A stretch of 64,000 nucleotides of DNA from TMED14 sp003507115. GTDB lineage: Bacteria > Bacteroidota > Bacteroidia > Flavobacteriales > Schleiferiaceae. The notes beneath the pieces are model-generated. The model did not search any database. It had not been told where the DNA came from and saw only the letters and a list, made by a program, of their open reading frames with translations. Of this stretch, positions 25,461-36,600 are shown in pieces. The stretch is from NCBI GenBank assembly GCA_943787925.1, contig CALSOH010000001.1, positions 434,001 to 498,000 of the forward strand, given 5' to 3'. Every line of letters begins with the position of its first letter. Within the stretch, counting starts at the first letter, position 1. The position numbers were made by a program, and so were the translations under genes.

Positions 25461-26348
25461 GTGGATTACATCGAAGTCACCTTCACGTGCGCCTCTCCTG
25501 TGACGGCGGAACTGCTCATGGTGGATTTGGATGCCCTCCCGGTGGAGTCCGTCACAAGCGAAGGCTTGGTTGTCAAGGCCTACATCGAAGCGAATCAGTA
25601 TCAGCCTCTATCGCTGTCGGATCTGCCGATGGCCGCTTCCGTGGGAAGCCTCACGTGGACGACGGCCGAAATAGCCCATCAGAATTGGAATGCGGAGTGG
25701 GAATCGCATTTTCCGCCCCTGACCATCGGACAGGATGTGCTCGTTCGGGCACCCTTTCATGACCTTCCAGACCCCATGGATTTCCGGCATGTGATTCAGA
25801 TGGTGCCCAAGATGGCTTTTGGCACCGGCCACCATCCTACGACCTACTTGATGATGGAGGCCGTCCTAGAAGGCGAGGCTTCCGGATTGTTGGCGGGCAC
25901 CCGAATCCTTGACATGGGCTGTGGGACTGGAATTTTGGCCGTTTTGGCGTTGAAAGCCGGCGCCCATGCGGCGGTAGGAATTGAAATTGATCCATTTGCT
26001 GCGGAGAACGCTCAAGAGATCGCAGAGATTCACGGCCTCCAAGATCGGTTGGCTATCTGGGCGGGGGACGCCCAATTGCTTGCTGCAGGAGCGGTGGCGG
26101 AGGGCCCCTACGATATCGTGTATGCCAACATCAATCGGAATATCTTATTGGCCGACATGGAGCACTATGCTTCCGTCAGTCGACCCGGCGCTACATTGTA
26201 TCTCAGTGGATTCTATGCGGCGGACGTCCCCGTCCTCCTGGAATGTGCAAAACGTTGTGGATATCAAAGCCAGGGGGAGGCGGCCAAAGACGGCTGGATG
26301 CGCCTTACTTTGGTGTATCAACCCCATGACCAAACCACCCACCACTGA
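25461..26348 (+). CDS. prmA: Ribosomal protein L11 methyltransferase
   Basis: 295 residues, starting with GTG directly after the tpiA TAA. The SAM motif DMGCGTGILAVLALKAGA and the catalytic-loop NIN motif (VYANINRNILLADM) identify PrmA, which trimethylates L11 lysines and termini. TpiA-PrmA is a common pair in Bacteroidota. The last 23 bases overlap the start of the giant exported protein gene. Confidence 0.95.
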   Translation: MDYIEVTFTCASPVTAELLMVDLDALPVESVTSEGLVVKAYIEANQYQPLSLSDLPMAASVGSLTWTTAEIAHQNWNAEWESHFPPLTIGQDVLVRAPFHDLPDPMDFRHVIQMVPKMAFGTGHHPTTYLMMEAVLEGEASGLLAGTRILDMGCGTGILAVLALKAGAHAAVGIEIDPFAAENAQEIAEIHGLQDRLAIWAGDAQLLAAGAVAEGPYDIVYANINRNILLADMEHYASVSRPGATLYLSGFYAADVPVLLECAKRCGYQSQGEAAKDGWMRLTLVYQPHDQTTHH

Positions 26349-29300
26349 CCTCCAGCTTGGACCCCTTCGGGGCCTTCTTTGGACACTTTGTTTGACCCTT
26401 TTTTGCTTGGCTGGACCGCTTCATGGGCAGTCTGTTCGGGCCTTTGGAAATAACCCGGGTGATTTTGCCAAGGATTTTTCCAAGCACCTGACTGAGTTGG
26501 TGGGGAAAAAGGAGGTGGAGCCCATCTTAGCCACCTTCCAAGCCTATTTTTTAGATCCGATTTGGGAAGGGGATGATGCGCAGCGGGAAGCCTTCATGCG
26601 GGTCGCCCGCGAAATGCTCCGCCGCCGGGTCGTGACCACAGAGCCCTGGTTGGAGCTTGTGCAGCTCTTTCAAACCTGGAGTTGGCCCGCGGGGCGTTAC
26701 GAGCAGGGGCAAAGCGATCGATTTTTCCGCGAATTAGAGCGAGAGTTCAAGCGCGCTTCCCGGAAGGAAATGGAATCCTTTCTGCATACCTATCAGGGCC
26801 TGACAGATGATCAGAATCCACTGGCGATCAGGCTCTATGACGATGGCCAATTGAGCTGGTGGTATCTGGATGGCCTCATCGAAACCTCTCCTGCGAAGGA
26901 TGGAGACACGGCGTTATTCCGCTTATCCGAGGGCCGTTTGCTCGGCCGCATGAAGCAGGATAGCGTCGAGGTCGCGGAAGTAGAACTGTTATACGATCCC
27001 ATCACTGGTGTGGCTCAAGCCCTCGGTGGTCGGGTGGAATGGCTGCGTGCGGGCTTTGGTCCTGGTGAATTGTATGCCGATTTTCCGCGTTGGGAGGCCT
27101 CCCTGCGTACGCCGGGTATCCAAGTGGATTCCGTGACGCTGTTCACCTCGTCTTTTATGAAGGAAGGTATGGTAGGGGAGGCGGTTCCCATCCTGTCTTT
27201 GGGGGCGTTTGAGGATCGCTTGACGGGCCGAAACACCCCCGAAAATGCCATTTTCCCCCGGTTTGATGCATATGACCAAAACATTGAAATTGACGATTTC
27301 TTCGAAGGGGTCGACTACCGAGGAGGATTTTCCATCATCGGACAAAAGTTCTTCGCTTCGGGTTCGCCCGAACAGAAGGCGCATTTCACCTTCACTCTAT
27401 GACACTACCCAGATCCTGGAGCTCAAATCCGAGCGCTTCGTCATTCGGTCGGATGAATTGCTCAGTCCCACGGCGGAAGTGATTATTCGCCTGGGGGATT
27501 CGGACAGTATCTACCATTTGAAAAGCGAAGTCAAATACGATCCCATTAGCCAACTTCTGCGTATCAATCGGCCAGATGAAGGTTTGGCCATGACGCCCTA
27601 CGTCGACAGCTACCACAATTTGGTGATGGAGTTGGATCAAATTCAATGGAAAGTGACGGACCCGAGCATCTACCTCGGAGGCCTCAATATGGGCAGCGGC
27701 TCTCCCATGGTGCTTGAATCGGATCAGTATTTCCGCAGTGCCCGCTATGCCTCGCTTCAAGGGCTTAGCCTCGAAAATCCCTTGGTGAAAGTGGACCAAG
27801 TGGGAATCTCGTATGGCAATCAGAACATAACCCTCTATGACATGGCCGTGGGATTGGGCATGCCTTTGGAGCCCTGTGGTCGGTTCATGATGGAATTGGC
27901 AATACAAGGTTTTGTCCGGTATGACATTGACAAGAAATTAATCGATGTCTTGCCCAAGACCAGTGAGTACATTTTGAATCACGACAATCGTCGAGACTAT
28001 GATGTGATTCGCTTTGTTTCCGAGGTGGCACATGGCATGAATGCCCGAATTTCCTTGCTGAATTATGACATGGAAGTGGTAGGAGTCCAAATTATAGCGC
28101 TCTCCGATAGTCAAAAAGTAGCACTCTATCCGACACAGCAAAAGGTGCTGATTCACAAGGGGTTAAACTTTGATTTTGATGGCCGTGTCGAGGCAGGCCG
28201 CTTCACGTTTTACAGCCGGGAGAATAAGTTCAATTACGACCTTTTCCAATTCAATATGCCCGCCATCGATTCGATGCGTTTTTCGGTGCCAAGCTTTGAT
28301 CTAGCCGTCGACGGGACACGCCCTCTGGTGCGAGTGCGCAATACGATTCAAGACATTTCGGGGGAACTCTGGATTGACTATCCCACCAACAAGTCGAGCT
28401 ACCTGCGCTATCCGGAATATCCTATATTCAAGTCTGCCGCGCCGGCTAAAATCTATTACGACCGGGCATATGGGGGCGTATACGAGCGTTCCAACTTTTA
28501 TGTCAACATCGACCCCTTCACCATAGACTCCTTGGACAACACGTCCACGGAGGGTTTGGTCTTTGGGGGCAGCTTTGTATCTGCCGACATCTTTCCGGTC
28601 AAGCGTCAAGATATCCGGGTTCAGAGGGATTACTCCCTGGGATTCACGGAGGAGACCGGTCCAGAGGGGTGGCGGGCCTACCAAGGGGCAGGGAAGGCAG
28701 AGGGAAAGGTTCAGCTGTCCATCGCGGGCTTGCGTGTCGATGGGGATTTGGTCTACCTACAGTCCCGAGGCCACTCGTCTGAATTTGTGTTGTTCCCCGA
28801 TTCCGCCCGCGGTCAAGGTCAATATGCCTTGACGGCGGTGCCCGGCCCACCCAAAGGGGGTGGGCATCCGTCCGCCAATGGATCTGATGCCTCCATGCAC
28901 TGGTTGCCCTACCAAAAGACCTGGTGGTCGCAAAGCCTAAGTCAGCCTTTTGCGACCTACCCAGAACGCCCGATGGCCGCCACAGGCCGGCTTACCTACC
29001 AGCCGGGTAGCCTCGAGGGGCGTGGATTGCTGGCTTTTGATGAGGCGGAGTTGGAGGGCGGCGTAATTCGTATGTACGCGCAATGGCTTGAGTCCGGAAA
29101 GGCTGACTTCCGCGTGCGGGCTGCGCCTGATTTGGCTTGGGGCTTCCAAATGCAACGTGCTACGGCCATGGTGGATTTCGCAAAGAACACGGGACATTTT
29201 GAATTGATTGGGGGGGATGCCAGCTTGAGTTTCCCGCGCAATGAATACGAAGCGGACATGAATCAGGCGGATTGGGACATTCGGAAGAAGCTCATTTCTA

Positions 29301-30849
29301 TTCAGAAGGGGAGCGGGGTAGATGCCCGTATGACGAGCACCCGCGAATCGCAAGAGGGCCTGAATTTCCTCGCCCAGCGCGCCGAATTCTATCTGCTTCC
29401 GAGTGTGTTGGAGGCCTACGGCGTGCCGAATATAGACGTGGCGGATTCACGCGTCTTCCCGGATAGTGGACGTGTAACCATTGAAGAAGCCGCCTACATG
29501 CGTCCTTTGAAGAATGCCTCCTTGTTGGCTTCCCGGTGGGGGCCTACCACCGCATTGAGAAAGCGGAATTCAAGGTGCGCGGCCGGAACGATCTCTACGG
29601 GGCGGGGGAATACCAATACACGGATGAACTCGGTAAAATATGGCCCATTCCCATGGGGCGCATCGATGTGGACAGTTTGGACCACGTGGTGGCGCAAGGG
29701 GAGTTGCTACCTGAGGCGGGCTTCCATTTAAGTCCTCATTTCCAGTACTATGGTATTGTCAACATGGAGTCCATCGAGCCTATGCTGACTGTACGTGGCC
29801 GAATTCACATTGTCACCACGTGCCCTGCCTTGGAGACCGATTGGATCATGACGACGACTCAAATCGACCCCTTAGACATCGTCATCGACCTCCCGGATCC
29901 CGACACGGCGCGCCCTGCGCACAAAGTCTACAGCGGGATCTACTTGATGCAGGACTCCGCGAGTCCCTACACCGCTTTCATACGCCGAAACAACCCGTCC
30001 ATCGCCGTAGAGCTCATCAGTGCGCGGGGCATTCTGTTCTATGACGCCGAAGAGGATGCCTATGTCGTGACGACACGACGTCGACTTCTCGATCCCAACG
30101 CCCCGGATAACCATTTGGTCTTTAGTACGAAGGAGTGCACCGTGACCGGTATGGGACAGCTTTCACTCGGTGCCAAAATGGGCCGCGTACAGCTTGGAGC
30201 CTTTGGGCACATAGAACACGACCTATACCGAAATAAGCTCAGTGCGACCGCTGCCGTCACGATGGACTTTGTTTTCCAAGAAGATATTCTCAAGGCTTTG
30301 CCGCAAGATATGGGCCCCGGTATGGGAGGCCTCAGTACGGATTGGGCCAACGATTACCTGCTCGAAGGCCTCAATCGCCTCATGACCCCGAGAGACCGGG
30401 ATCGCTTCTATGCCGCCTCGACGGATGACAAGTTGCCCCGCGAACTCCGGCAGACGCTCTATTTTGATGAAGTAGACCTCGTTTGGGACAAAAACTTGCG
30501 GGCCTTCCGCAGTCAAGGGGCCCTAGGAGTCGGCGGGGTGAGTGGATCTGCCGTTCACCGCTATGTCGAAGGCGTGCTGGAACTCCGCAAGCGCCGAGGG
30601 GGCGATGAATTTTCGTTGTATCTAAAGCCCAACTTGGAACATTATTTCTTCTACAAACGCAACGTTCTTCGTTTCTACAGTACCGAAAAGTCTTACATGG
30701 ATGCCATCCTGGCGACCGACACCAAGAAGCGCTCTCTTCCCGCGAAAGATGGTTTGCCTTATTACACCTACGTGACCACCACGAGGGGAAATATGAAGCG
30801 CTTTTTGGATGGCCTCGAAGAGATCATCGACGAGGACCAGGAGAAGTGA
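26326..30849 (+). pseudogene. Giant exported protein of unknown function, split over three frames
   Basis: About 1500 residues when joined. It starts at ATG 26326 with a signal peptide (LLWTLCLTLFCLAGPLHGQS). The first frame ends at 27402 and the second carries on from SLYDTTQILELKSERF near 27390; the switch needs one extra base removed. The second frame leaves the protein at about 29535, and the third resumes with VGAYHRIEKAEFKVRGRNDLYG and ends at 30849; adding one base in the CCCGG near 29532-29536 joins them. Sequence on both sides of each break is of similar type (beta-rich, many charged and aromatic residues), which supports one gene. I recognise no domain. It probably sits in the envelope or is surface-exposed. 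Real pseudogene or sequence error is not decided. Confidence 0.75.
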
Positions 30850-30925
30850 TTCTGCAAATCTTTGGGACGCTGGCCGGGTAAGATATGTGTGCGACATTCA
30901 TCCTAATTTATTTGTCCATCCCCTT

Positions 30926-30953
30926 TTGTAATCCTTCCGGAGGTGTATATTTG
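30926..30953 (+). promoter_or_regulatory. Promoter of the tRNA-Arg gene
   Basis: TTG at 30926-30928 (within TTTTG), a 17-base spacer, and TATATTTG at 30946-30953: both Bacteroidota elements match. The mature tRNA begins 39 bases further on. Confidence 0.8.
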
Positions 30954-30991
30954 CACCCTCATTCAACGAAGGCTGCGTCCTTCTGCGATTT

Positions 30992-31065
30992 GGCCCCGTA
31001 GCTCAACTGAATAGAGCATCTGACTACGGATCAGAAGGTTTCAGGTTTGAATCCTGACGGGGTCA
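30992..31065 (+). tRNA. tRNA-Arg (anticodon ACG)
   Basis: Acceptor GGCCCCG / CGGGGTC with discriminator A, D arm GCTC...GAGC, anticodon arm TCTGA-CTACGGA-TCAGA (anticodon ACG), T arm CAGGT...ATCCTG. CCA is not encoded; the DNA continues CTA. ACG is normally changed to ICG by TadA. A 16-bp copy of its 3' end lies 89 bases downstream. Confidence 0.94.
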
Positions 31066-31156
31066 CTAAGAGACGAAAAACCCGCAGCGAAAGCTGCGGG
31101 TTTTCTTTTCGGAATTCGGAGCTTAATGAGCGCGAAGCAGTCCTGACGGGGTCACT
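31052..31156 (+). repeat. Direct repeat of the tRNA-Arg 3' end (attachment-site-like)
   Basis: TCCTGACGGGGTCACT occurs at 31052-31067, covering the T-stem/acceptor 3' end of tRNA-Arg, and again at 31141-31156. Sequences before the second copy do not resemble the tRNA, so only the 3' end is duplicated. This is the usual footprint of site-specific integration into a tRNA gene, or the scar of an excised element. Confidence 0.75.
31076..31110 (+). terminator. Intrinsic terminator after tRNA-Arg
   Basis: Stem CCCGCAGC-GAAA-GCTGCGGG (31081-31100) with A run before and TTTTCTTTT after. Confidence 0.9.
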
Positions 31157-31171
31157 GATAATCAATAAGTT

Positions 31172-31198
31172 AGGTCGCTTCGGCGACCTTTCTTTTTT
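31172..31198 (+). terminator. Intrinsic terminator after the duplicated tRNA end
   Basis: AGGTCGC-TTCG-GCGACCT (31172-31189) then TTCTTTTTT. It looks like a second tRNA terminator although no tRNA body precedes it. Confidence 0.85.
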
Positions 31199-31279
31199 CC
31201 GCCTCTACCCACAGGTCTACCCAAAACGGACCCACTGGTACCCAGTTGGGCAAAGGTGATTCTACTCAGGTGAAATGAA

Positions 31280-31306
31280 AAAGCCCCACCAAATTGGCGG
31301 GGCTTT
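31280..31306 (-). terminator. Terminator of the minus-strand TPR lipoprotein gene
   Basis: Stem AAAGCCCC / GGGGCTTT (31280-31287 with 31299-31306). On the minus strand it is followed by TTTTTCATTT, about 50 bases after the stop of the lipoprotein gene. Confidence 0.85.
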
Positions 31307-31355
31307 ATCGTTTGATAAAAGGCGGACTCAAAATCTCACCTCACGCGTAATTCTT

Positions 31356-32471
31356 TTAGAGTTCATCTGCTTTGCGCTTACTCACTTCAGCGAAGTCAGG
31401 GTGCATGGAAGACGCCTTTAAATACATTTTTTTGGCGCCTTCAACATCGCCTTGTTTGGCCTTGAGATCTCCCATGCTATCGTAGGCATTGGGTTCCTCG
31501 GGATGTATCCGCATGTAAACATTGAGATGATGTGCTGCTTCTTCAAGTTGGCCAGCATCCATGTGCACGTAGGCTATCATATTGTTTAATACTGAGCTTT
31601 CTGGGAATCTCAGTAGACCTGCTTCCAGTACTGCCATTTTCTCCTCTAAATCATCCAAAGTCCAAGTATACCAGAATCTAATCATTGGGTCATCCCCGGC
31701 AAAACCTAAGGCCTTTGCTAAAATTCCTCGCCTTTCTTCTCTAGTCAGATCTGGATTGTAGGCGCTAATCAGGGTTTTTTCTGCTGGGGTGCACCCAGAT
31801 TCCTTGGATTGAGCTTCGGCGAGTTTTGCACGCAAATTTGCCTCATCGCCCGCTAAAATGTAATAGTGAAGTTGACCTAAGTGGGCTGTAGCCCAATCAG
31901 GATAAGCTTCTACCAGTGAATCAGAAATTCTTAAACCGTCAGAATTTCGAAAATTGACCATGGCAGTCCGCATGGTATTGTATGAATCCAAAGCTCCGTC
32001 CCCTTCGACCGAAGGCCAGACAAAATCTCTGGCGCGTTGATTCTCTGATGCGAAAGCATATCTCTTCCAGACCAGCTTTCCGTTTTCTTTTATAACCGTT
32101 CCGCAGAATCTAGATTTTGAAGTCGCCTCGCCATCGATCCAGTAAGTATCCGAACCCATAACAACGGCCGTTCCTCCATGTACATAGAGGTCAAAAATTT
32201 CTACAGTTACAGAATCTTCATAGAACCAATCAGCGGCTACATCCTCAACAGGAAACACTCTTGACTCGCCCCAAAGGGTATTCAAGACGGTTAAATCTGT
32301 ACCGATATCCTCCAAAAAGGGGGTGACCGCATCTGCGTATCCCACTTTCTCTTCGAAGTGGGTGGTAACAAAATCTGTGACTTCGCTTTCGGATAGCGTT
32401 TGATTTGCACATTGCGTAAAGGCAAACGCCACGAGTATTAGTCCTAAATTTCTCATATTACTTTTCATCAC
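31356..32471 (-). CDS. Lipoprotein with NTF2-like and TPR regions
   Basis: 371 residues. The signal peptide ends in a lipobox (AFAFTQCANQ), so it is probably anchored in the periplasm or on the surface. Residues of about 30-145 look like a SnoaL/NTF2-type fold (TVEIFDLYVHGGTAVVMG and GTVIKENGKLVWKRYAF). The remainder contains TPR-like helices, clearest near the end (AAHHLNVYMRIHPEEPNAYD, AKKMYLKASSMHPDFAE). It lies 12 bases downstream of another NTF2-like gene, so a functional pair in one operon is likely. Base composition is more AT-rich than in the flanks. Function unknown. Confidence 0.78.
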   Translation of the reverse strand: MMKSNMRNLGLILVAFAFTQCANQTLSESEVTDFVTTHFEEKVGYADAVTPFLEDIGTDLTVLNTLWGESRVFPVEDVAADWFYEDSVTVEIFDLYVHGGTAVVMGSDTYWIDGEATSKSRFCGTVIKENGKLVWKRYAFASENQRARDFVWPSVEGDGALDSYNTMRTAMVNFRNSDGLRISDSLVEAYPDWATAHLGQLHYYILAGDEANLRAKLAEAQSKESGCTPAEKTLISAYNPDLTREERRGILAKALGFAGDDPMIRFWYTWTLDDLEEKMAVLEAGLLRFPESSVLNNMIAYVHMDAGQLEEAAHHLNVYMRIHPEEPNAYDSMGDLKAKQGDVEGAKKMYLKASSMHPDFAEVSKRKADEL

Positions 32472-32483
32472 ACTTTGATTTAA

Positions 32484-33398
32484 TTATTCCGTTATCCAGT
32501 CAATCCAAATCACTTCTCGTGAAATCTTCCTTTCATCATTGAAAGAATGACTCATATGAATGAATCCCTTGAATTCTTCTCCTGATTCTTTGTCAACATT
32601 GGTAATGTTCCACCAGGATAGAACCTCCCAGCCTCCTTCACCTTTTTCGTAACGAATGGCATCTGGATATCCGTAGACTTCCATAATTCGCTCACTAGTA
32701 CTATTGATTCCGGACTCCCATTTTTTCTTGCGTTCGGCTAAGCTGATGCCCCGATAATCTTGACCATCTCCGAGGCGATAAAATGTAGCATCTTCAGCAA
32801 AGTAGCTTTCCATAACATCTGGTTTCCCTTCTACCCAGCCATTAACTACCGCTTCAACAGATTCGATATACGGGTGCTCATCGTACACGCGGCCATTTCT
32901 ATGTGCCCCAAATGAGTTTTGAATTTGGGCGCCGAAGTCATTCGTGTTATAGTAGCTGAACCACATCGTGATTTTATTGTCATTGTTCACGAAATATTCG
33001 TCGTGGAACCATGTGCTCACCGTATCACCCGACTTTTTGTTGATAGCGGTGAACTCGGTCCAGTCCATGACCCAAACGCCCTTTTTGTTGTCTTTGAACT
33101 TGATGACATCTGGGGTTACCCCTTCTGCGCGGGTTATGGAAACTGTGAAGTTCTCCTTCCACCAATTTGAGATTTCTACATCGCGCTCCAGGCCATGAGG
33201 TTCGCGATCTCCAACGCTCCAAATTTTCACATTTGGATCGAAATAGCTTTCGTACGCTTCTAAATCTCCGGAGCAAAACGCGGCATTCATCGCTTCCACG
33301 GCGGTCAAAGCAGGATGTTCCGAATACACAGCGCCCGACTTAACCTGACCAAAGGCCAGAACGGGGGCAACGAATAGGGGCAATAAAAGTTTCTTCAT
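32484..33398 (-). CDS. Exported protein with two tandem SnoaL/NTF2-like domains
   Basis: 304 residues from MKKLLLPLFVAPVLAFGQ, a signal peptide. Two related domains: domain 1 begins VYSEHPALTAVEAMNAAF, domain 2 begins VYDEHPYIESVEAVVNGW; both continue with an ESYF motif and an Asp/Gly pair. The fold binds small ligands or catalyses small-molecule steps in other families, but no catalytic residue is certain here. First gene of a two-gene operon with the TPR lipoprotein, divergent from the subtilase gene across about 220 bases of AT-rich DNA. Confidence 0.8.
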   Translation of the reverse strand: MKKLLLPLFVAPVLAFGQVKSGAVYSEHPALTAVEAMNAAFCSGDLEAYESYFDPNVKIWSVGDREPHGLERDVEISNWWKENFTVSITRAEGVTPDVIKFKDNKKGVWVMDWTEFTAINKKSGDTVSTWFHDEYFVNNDNKITMWFSYYNTNDFGAQIQNSFGAHRNGRVYDEHPYIESVEAVVNGWVEGKPDVMESYFAEDATFYRLGDGQDYRGISLAERKKKWESGINSTSERIMEVYGYPDAIRYEKGEGGWEVLSWWNITNVDKESGEEFKGFIHMSHSFNDERKISREVIWIDWITE

Positions 33399-33619
33399 TA
33401 CAATAAAATTAGATTTGTATAACAATTTAAATCAAAGATGTTTAAGACTTTGTAATGGTACTTAAAGTGACTTAAATCGAGTTTTATCTGATTTAATCTG
33501 CAGAGTGGTAGAATGGTATGAATGAATTTCAGAACAGCAAATTTCGATTCATGCGGGATAATCTTTGAATAAAATTTTTTGTACCATCTGCTGTACTTTT
33601 AGAACAAACTTCAGAAAAC
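33399..33619. other. AT-rich divergent intergenic region
   Basis: 221 bases holding the promoters of two divergent transcripts. TACTTTTA just before the subtilase start (about 33594) is a one-off match to TAnnTTTG. No other structure seen. Confidence 0.4.
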
Positions 33620-36600
33620 ATGGGTGTTCGCAGCTTGGTCTATTTTTTAACCGCTTTTATTGTTCTTCAAACGACTCAAGCTCAAACGCTCGTCAAACCA
33701 AATGGGTTAGAATTGAATATTGAAGCGTTGCAGAAAATAGCTGTAACAGAAGGCACGCGGTACACAATGGAACGTGTTTACATTGAAAGAGCTGTTGCCA
33801 ATGGAAAAGTGTTTGATCGACTATCGATCAGCGATAACGCGGAGACACAACTGAAAACATTGAGTGCCGGCGCACCCATCTACTACATCACGGATAATGC
33901 AAATGCAGCGATATCAATAGGGGCGAATAAACTTCATACAGGAGGCGGTCTTGGATATACGTTGAATGGTCAGGGGATGCAAATAGGCGAATGGGACGGT
34001 GGAGCAACACTTGTGGGACACCAGGAATTTGGGAATCGCGCAACGCAGAGTGATAATGCTACAAGTTTGAGCAACCATGCAACCCATGTGGCAGGAACGA
34101 TGATCGCATCGGGTGTCCAAGTCTCTGCCAAAGGGATGGCGCCTCAGGCTTCATTGTTAGCAAATGATTGGAATAATGACAATTCCGAGATGGCTACGGC
34201 CGCGTCAAATGGGTTGATACTTAGTAATCACAGTTATGGAATTGTGAGCGGATGGGCCTATGGGCCTTGGGCAACAGGTTCAAGCAGTTGGCACTGGTTT
34301 GGTGACCCCTTACTGAGTTCAACAGAAGATTACAAGTTTGGTTATTACAGCTACAATGCCAGAGTTTGGGATCAAATTTCTAATAATGCAACCCAATACT
34401 TAATTGTCAAATCTGCTGGCAATGATAGAAATGACAGCTATTCTGGTGGGCACTATGTTTGGCAAAATGGCGGTTGGTCTTATTCCACAGCGTCAAGAAA
34501 TCCAGATGGAAATGCGGATGGCTACGATTGTATCAGCGGGGAAGGAGTTTCGAAAAATGTCATGACTATTGGGGCCGTTGACGACGTTCTGAATTATTCA
34601 GGTCCTTCTTCTGTGACGATGAGCTCGTTTAGTGGTTGGGGCCCAACCGACGATGGTCGGATTAAGCCGGATCTCGTAGCTAATGGGGTAATGCTCTACA
34701 GTGCTATGGCCACTGGGAACACTTCCTATGGAAGTATGTCGGGTACGAGCATGTCAGGACCGAGCGCTACAGGTGGATTAGCCCTTGTACAGCAGCATGC
34801 TTTCAATACTTCAAATAGTTACTTAAAGTCCTCTGCTCTGAAAGGACTGGCCATTCATACGGCCAAAGAGGCGGGAAGCGCTCAGGGTCCGGATTACCAG
34901 TTCGGATGGGGCCTGTTGGACGTGGAGCATGCGATAGAAGTATTGGACGACACACTGGCCATGGTGGAGATGCATTCTCTGACCAATTCATCCTCATTTT
35001 CTACCTCAATTACGTTGTCGTCGAATCCTGTTCGGATCACAATCGCTTGGAATGATCCAGCGGCTACTCCTGTTAATTCCAATCTCCTCAACAACACGAC
35101 TTCCATGTTAGTGAATGATCTGGATGTGAGATTAACAGCGCCGTCAGGCCAAGTGCATTATCCCTACGTTCTGAATCCAAACTCGCCATCATCGGCGGCT
35201 ACGACCGGGGATAATTCCAGAGACAACGTTGAAATGATTGACCTGCCGAATGGGGTTGCTCCTGGTCTCTACACACTTACAGTGAGCCACAAAGGCACCC
35301 TGGCTTCAAGTCAAGAATTTGCACTCATTGTTACTGGGAGTGTGCCCAGTACAGCATCCCCTGCGTGCCAAGGAGTATTCCTTCAACAGCCACAATCTGT
35401 ACAAGTGGATGCAACGACAGCTTCTACGTCCTTTCAAGCACAATTCTCGGATAGCTCTGCATTGTATCAATGGCAGCTGTTTGGCGGAACTGCTCCAAAC
35501 TGGACTAATATTCCTGCCCAAGGCCAAGGCATCAGCGGCTCAAATGGCCCTCTTTTGACCGTCATGGGTCCGAATGCTTACCTAGGATATTCCGTGCGGT
35601 GTCTGGTGACCTATAGTGGTTCATGCAGTTCCATTTCGAACACTGCGACCATCCAACCTCTAATTACTCCCATTCTTGGATGCCTGAGCACAGATAGTAT
35701 TATTGTTTCGGCGACCGTATTCTGTGGAGCGGATAGTATTACCATTGGGGTTCCTAATCCGCAAATGGACACTCTACCAAACGGTGTATTAAGTGCTGCC
35801 AGCTTGCAAAATGGCAATGTGCTTTGGTTGCCTTTCAATGGTTCAGGTTTAGACTACAGTGGGAACCAAAACCACGCTATTACGGGAGGTGTAGCGTATG
35901 CCCCCAATCGGGTTGCTTTGGATTCGGCAGCTGCAGATTTGGCGGGACCGAATACATATGCTGCCATCCAAAGCTCTCAGAGCCTTAATTCCATTTCATT
36001 GCCTGGCTCTGAAGGATATTCCATTTCCTTTTGGCTAAAGCCAGATACCGCCTCAGAGGGCGTCGTTCTTGCCCGGGTAGACACGTTGGGCGATGGGAGT
36101 ATGTTAGCCTTCACAGATGGGGGGCTTGTGCATTTTGCAACCTTCTTGCAGAATAAAATCTCCATCGTTTCGTCCCCTATCGTCCATGGTATTTGGCAGA
36201 ACATCTCAATTACTCAAGGGGCATACCTTTCCATGTATCGAGATGGAACATTGACGGATACAAGCAATATTCAAGGCTGCCTGTGCTCAAATACTTCGTT
36301 GCCGCTGGTTTTGAGCGTACCTGCGATAGACACATCATTATATCCGACTCCGATCACCTTGGGGTATGGGGGTCTGATGGACGATTTTGGGATATGGAAC
36401 AGAACACTTTCAAATGTGGAGGTCGTGGGCTTGTATCAGAGTTCAGCGCAAAAAATTCAAAGTAGGTATTATTATGTGTGGGACGAAGGCGCAGATACAA
36501 GCTTTACACACAGCGTTTACGTTTCGGGAGATACCACCATTCCATTTGAGGTGGTTCATCGGACATCCGGGGCTTCTTGTCAAGTGGCGATACCCATTCA

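Noticed and set aside
28843..28866. GC-rich hairpin (CCCACCC...GGGTGGG) inside the giant gene as a terminator
   Set aside because: It is not followed by a T run and is within coding sequence that continues in frame.
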